Assembly (NCBI RefSeq): GCF_019880545.1
Contig: NZ_JAINVW010000002.1
Coordinates: 124,001 to 188,000 of the forward strand
Reading direction: 5' to 3'
Origin: Flagellimonas meishanensis
Lineage (GTDB): Bacteria; Bacteroidota; Bacteroidia; Flavobacteriales; Flavobacteriaceae
DNA length: 64,000 nucleotides
Made by a program: the position numbers and the translations under genes. Numbering within the stretch: position 1 is the first letter of the stretch; each line of letters begins with the position of its first letter. The notes beneath the pieces were generated by a model. It saw only the letters and a program-made list of their open reading frames with translations. It was not told the origin of the DNA and ran no database searches. Of the stretch, positions 61,119-64,000 are shown piece after piece.

Positions 61119-64000
61119 ATGAAAAAGAGCATAATTGCTATTGCCTTACTTTTCATTTCGGGAATAGCCTATTCTCAAACCACAGTTACCCTCCAAGACC
61201 AATGCAACTGTGAAGTTTTAAAAGGAACAGCAGTTTCAAGCCCGGGAGCCACCACACCAAGTGGGGCAGATGCTGGTGATATTTATGTCAACACCAGTAC
61301 AGGGACCATTTATTTCTGGAATGGTATTTCATGGGAACTAACCTCCTCGGATGACCAGCAGTTGACGGGATTTACCTTGGATGGAATCTCAAACATTTTA
61401 ACACTCACACTGGAAAATGGAGGAAGTGTGAATGTTGATTTAAGTGGTCTTAGCGATACACTTACGGATACCAATACTACAATTACATCATTTGGGATAG
61501 ATGGCACCAATACCAACTTGGTGATTACCGATTCGGATACCAATACCTTCTCCGTAGCGTTGGCAGATTTAGCCGCTGTTATTAACACGGATAGTCAAAC
61601 ATTAAGCACGGATAGTAGTCCAGGAAACATAAGTATTTCAGGCGGTAATGCTATCACGTTGAATATTAATGACGCGGATCCCGACCCGACCAACGAGCTC
61701 TCGGACGTACAGCTCACGGGCACCACTTTGGAACTGACCAACGCCGCCGCTGGTGCCACCGGGGTTGACCTTGACGCCACCTTCGCCACGGATGCCGAAC
61801 TGGCCGCCGCCGCTGACGACGACATCAGTGCCGCGAGCTTCGACTCCCCGACGAACACCCTGAGGATCGACGAGGGCACGAGCTTCGTGACGGCCGACCT
61901 GAGCGACCTTGACGACAGTGCCGGTGTTGCCGCGAACGCCGCGGACATTGCCACCAACACGGCCGACATCGCGACGAACACGGCGGACATTGCAACAAAT
62001 ACTGCCGATATAGCGACCAACACGGCCAACATCGCCACCAACACGGCGGACATTGCAACGAATACCGCCGATATAGCGACCAACACTGCGGACATTGCGA
62101 CCAACGCTGCCGACATTGCGAACCATATCGCCAACGACCTTGACACGGACGCGACCAACGAGCTCTCCGACGTGCAATTGACGGGGACCACTTTGGAACT
62201 GACCAACGCCGCCGCCGGTGCCACCGGGGTTGACCTTGACGCCACCTTCGCCACGGACGCCGAACTGGCCGCCGCCGCTGACGACGACATCAGCGCTGCG
62301 AGCTTCGACTCCCCGACGAACACCCTGAGGATCGACGAGGGCACGAGCTTCGTGACGGCCGACCTTAGCGACCTTGACGACAGTGCGGGCGTTGCCGCGA
62401 ATGCCGCTGCCATTGCCACCAACACGGCGGACATCGCGACGAATACCTCGGGCATTGCGACGAATACCGCCGATATAGCGACCAACGCTTCGAACATTGC
62501 GACCAACACTGCTGATATTGCGACGAACACAGCGGACATCGCCACCAACACAGCGGACATCGCCACCAACACGGCCGACATCTCGACCAACGCTGCCGGC
62601 ATCGCGAACCATATCGCCAACGATCTCGACACGGACGCGACCAACGAGCTCTCGGACGTGCAATTGACGGGGACCACCTTGGAGCTGACCAACGCCGCCG
62701 CCGGTGCAACGGGCGTGGACCTTGACGCCACCTTCGCCACGGACGCCGAACTGGCCGCCGCCGCTGACGACGACATCAGTGCTGCGAGCTTCGACTCCCC
62801 GACGAACACCCTGAGGATCGACGAGGGCACGAGCTTCGTGACCGCTGACCTGAGCGACCTGGACGACAGTGCGGGCGTTGCCGCGAACGCCGCGGACATC
62901 GCCACCAACACTGCGGACATCGCGACGAACACAGCGGACATCGCCACCAACACGGCCGACATCGCCACCAACACGGCGGACATTGCAACGAACACAGCGG
63001 ACATCGCAACGAATACCGCCAACATCGCAACGAACACTACCGATATCGGGACCAACGCGACTGACATTGCGAACCACATTGCCAACGACCTTGACACGGA
63101 CGCGACCAACGAGCTCTCGGACGTGCAATTAACGGGGACCACTTTGGAACTGACCAACGCCGCTGCCGGCGCCACCGGGGTGGACCTTGACGCCACCTTT
63201 GCCACGGATGCCGAACTGGCCGCCGCGGCCGATGACGACATCAGTGCAGCGAGCTTCGACTCCCCGACGAACACCCTGAGGATTGACGAGGGCACGAGCT
63301 TTGTGACGGCAGACCTGAGCGCCCTTGACGACAGTGCGGGCGTTGCCGCGAACGCCGCGGACATCGCCACCAACACTGCCGACATCGCAACGAATACGAC
63401 GGACATTGCAACGAACACAGCGGACATCGCAACGAACACTACCGATATAGCGACCAACGCGACCGACATTGCGAACCACATCGCCAACGACCTTGACACG
63501 GACGCGACCAACGAGCTCTCGGACGTACAGCTCACGGGCACCACTTTGGAACTGACCAATGCCGCCGCTGGTGCCACCGGGGTTGACCTTGACGCCACCT
63601 TTGCCACGGACGCCGAACTGGCCGCCGCCGCTGACGACGACGTATCGGTAACTAATACCGTGGCCGGTAATCGAATTGCAACAATCTCTGAGGCGGGAAT
63701 AGCCTCAGTGGATATTAATGAAACCGTAACATCATTGTCCCAAAACACAACAACAGGTGTTATAAGCTATGCGGATGAAGATGGTGGGCCTGCACAAACC
63801 GCCAATGTAGTGAGTACTGATGCAAGTAACGAACTTACTGTGGGAGCAGATGGGGGAGCTTCTTTTGCAATGGCAGATATAGATGTTGATGGGGATGGAG
63901 CTTCAGAAACCACGGTAGATGAGGCTATGACTGACATTACCAAAATAACGGCAACAGCTGGACGAATCTTCTACCCTCCTTCCATTGCTATTGATGCTTC
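61119..64000 (+). CDS. Secreted trimeric-fibre-like repeat protein (3' end outside window)
   Basis: At least 960 codons, open to the window end. Signal peptide 'KKSIIAIALLFISGIAYSQ', then a head-like part (GDIYVNTSTGTIYFWNGISWE) to residue ~190. Four full units follow from residue 191: a globular segment 'TNELSDVQLTGTTLELTNAA', 'GVDLDATFATDAELAAAADDD', then 6-10 heptads of the form NTADIAT. I at a and N at d (IxxNTxx) is the N@d pattern of trimeric coiled coils in autotransporter adhesins and tail fibres. A fifth unit lacks heptads and gives way to 'TVAGNRIATISEAG'. Export route, C-terminus and CTD unknown. Likely a surface stalk/adhesin. Confidence 0.85.
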   Translation, partial: MKKSIIAIALLFISGIAYSQTTVTLQDQCNCEVLKGTAVSSPGATTPSGADAGDIYVNTSTGTIYFWNGISWELTSSDDQQLTGFTLDGISNILTLTLENGGSVNVDLSGLSDTLTDTNTTITSFGIDGTNTNLVITDSDTNTFSVALADLAAVINTDSQTLSTDSSPGNISISGGNAITLNINDADPDPTNELSDVQLTGTTLELTNAAAGATGVDLDATFATDAELAAAADDDISAASFDSPTNTLRIDEGTSFVTADLSDLDDSAGVAANAADIATNTADIATNTADIATNTADIATNTANIATNTADIATNTADIATNTADIATNAADIANHIANDLDTDATNELSDVQLTGTTLELTNAAAGATGVDLDATFATDAELAAAADDDISAASFDSPTNTLRIDEGTSFVTADLSDLDDSAGVAANAAAIATNTADIATNTSGIATNTADIATNASNIATNTADIATNTADIATNTADIATNTADISTNAAGIANHIANDLDTDATNELSDVQLTGTTLELTNAAAGATGVDLDATFATDAELAAAADDDISAASFDSPTNTLRIDEGTSFVTADLSDLDDSAGVAANAADIATNTADIATNTADIATNTADIATNTADIATNTADIATNTANIATNTTDIGTNATDIANHIANDLDTDATNELSDVQLTGTTLELTNAAAGATGVDLDATFATDAELAAAADDDISAASFDSPTNTLRIDEGTSFVTADLSALDDSAGVAANAADIATNTADIATNTTDIATNTADIATNTTDIATNATDIANHIANDLDTDATNELSDVQLTGTTLELTNAAAGATGVDLDATFATDAELAAAADDDVSVTNTVAGNRIATISEAGIASVDINETVTSLSQNTTTGVISYADEDGGPAQTANVVSTDASNELTVGADGGASFAMADIDVDGDGASETTVDEAMTDITKITATAGRIFYPPSIAIDA
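61689..63640 (+). repeat. Long repeats with variable heptad number
   Basis: Units start at 61689, 62154, 62640, 63105 and 63507. Unit lengths 465, 486, 465 and 402 bp equal 9, 10, 9 and 6 heptads, and all differences are whole multiples of 21 bp. The DNA is GC-rich against the flanks. The minus strand also stays open because of the codon repetition. Confidence 0.93.

Noticed and set aside
61595..63748. A 717-codon minus-strand open frame and a 496-codon one opposite the fibre gene
   Set aside because: They follow the sense codon periodicity of the heptads, give low-complexity Ala/Ser/Val or Arg/Val repeats, and the sense strand has a signal peptide and family-like content.

Overview
The window looks like a chromosomal stretch of a marine-type Flavobacteriaceae (Bacteroidota), probably near Muricauda/Allomuricauda/Maribacter. 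The evidence is: Bacteroidota promoters (TTTG, about 19 nt, TAnnTTTG) in front of several genes; almost no Shine-Dalgarno sequences, with rpsU a striking exception; a PorP/SprF protein, an OmpA protein and a type B C-terminal sorting domain of the type IX secretion system (T9SS); and flavobacterial gene neighbourhoods (PASTA-rluD opposite ddl-coaD; DUF2851-PspC-potassium channel). Genus-level placement is inference.

Layout. 1-14.3 kb: housekeeping and accessory genes (pyrE, NUDIX, M14 peptidase, two-component pair, coaD, ddl, PASTA protein, rluD, yaaA, ppc, UDG-like glycosylase, M20 peptidase). 14.3-21.5 kb: a complete trpEGDCFBA operon on the minus strand, headed by a leader peptide with three tandem Trp codons and an intrinsic terminator, so transcription attenuation is very likely. 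The operon is peppered with palindromic insertions: a GIY-YIG-nuclease-encoding element between trpD and trpC, a 66-bp derivative with matching ends between trpG and trpD, a third palindrome between trpC and trpF, and a fourth inserted in frame inside trpF. 21.5-31.4 kb: MarR/nitroreductase/YceI, thioredoxin-like proteins, rhodanese, DUF2851, PspC, K+ channel, alanine symporter, helix-hairpin-helix protein, acyl-CoA dehydrogenase.

31.4-46.7 kb is the translation/transcription core: rpsU, xerC, hpf, tRNA-Thr-Tyr-Gly-Thr, tuf, tRNA-Trp, secE, nusG, rplKAJL, rpoBC and a DUF3467 gene. The tRNA-tuf order and anticodons match the E. coli thrU-tyrU-glyT-thrT-tufB cluster. Regulatory RNA candidates sit at the tRNA operon start, after nusG and between rplL and rpoB. 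rpsU carries a full AAGGAGG, consistent with the bS21 autoregulation described for Flavobacterium.

46.7-64 kb is surface-oriented: after a small membrane protein and prfC comes a T9SS module made of a calcium-repeat adhesin with seven near-identical 294-bp repeats, its PorP/SprF partner and an OmpA/PD40 protein. Then follow a 1473-aa Calx-beta/CUB/beta-helix secreted protein and the first 960 codons of a secreted fibre protein whose stalk is built from 7-residue asparagine-at-d coiled-coil repeats. Both repeat arrays are markedly GC-rich against their flanks and vary by whole repeat units.

The most unusual items are the GIY-YIG/palindrome element family in the trp operon (a likely nuclease-bearing member beside a short derivative, plus an in-frame protein insertion by another palindrome family), the Trp attenuator, and the heptad-quantised stalk repeats.
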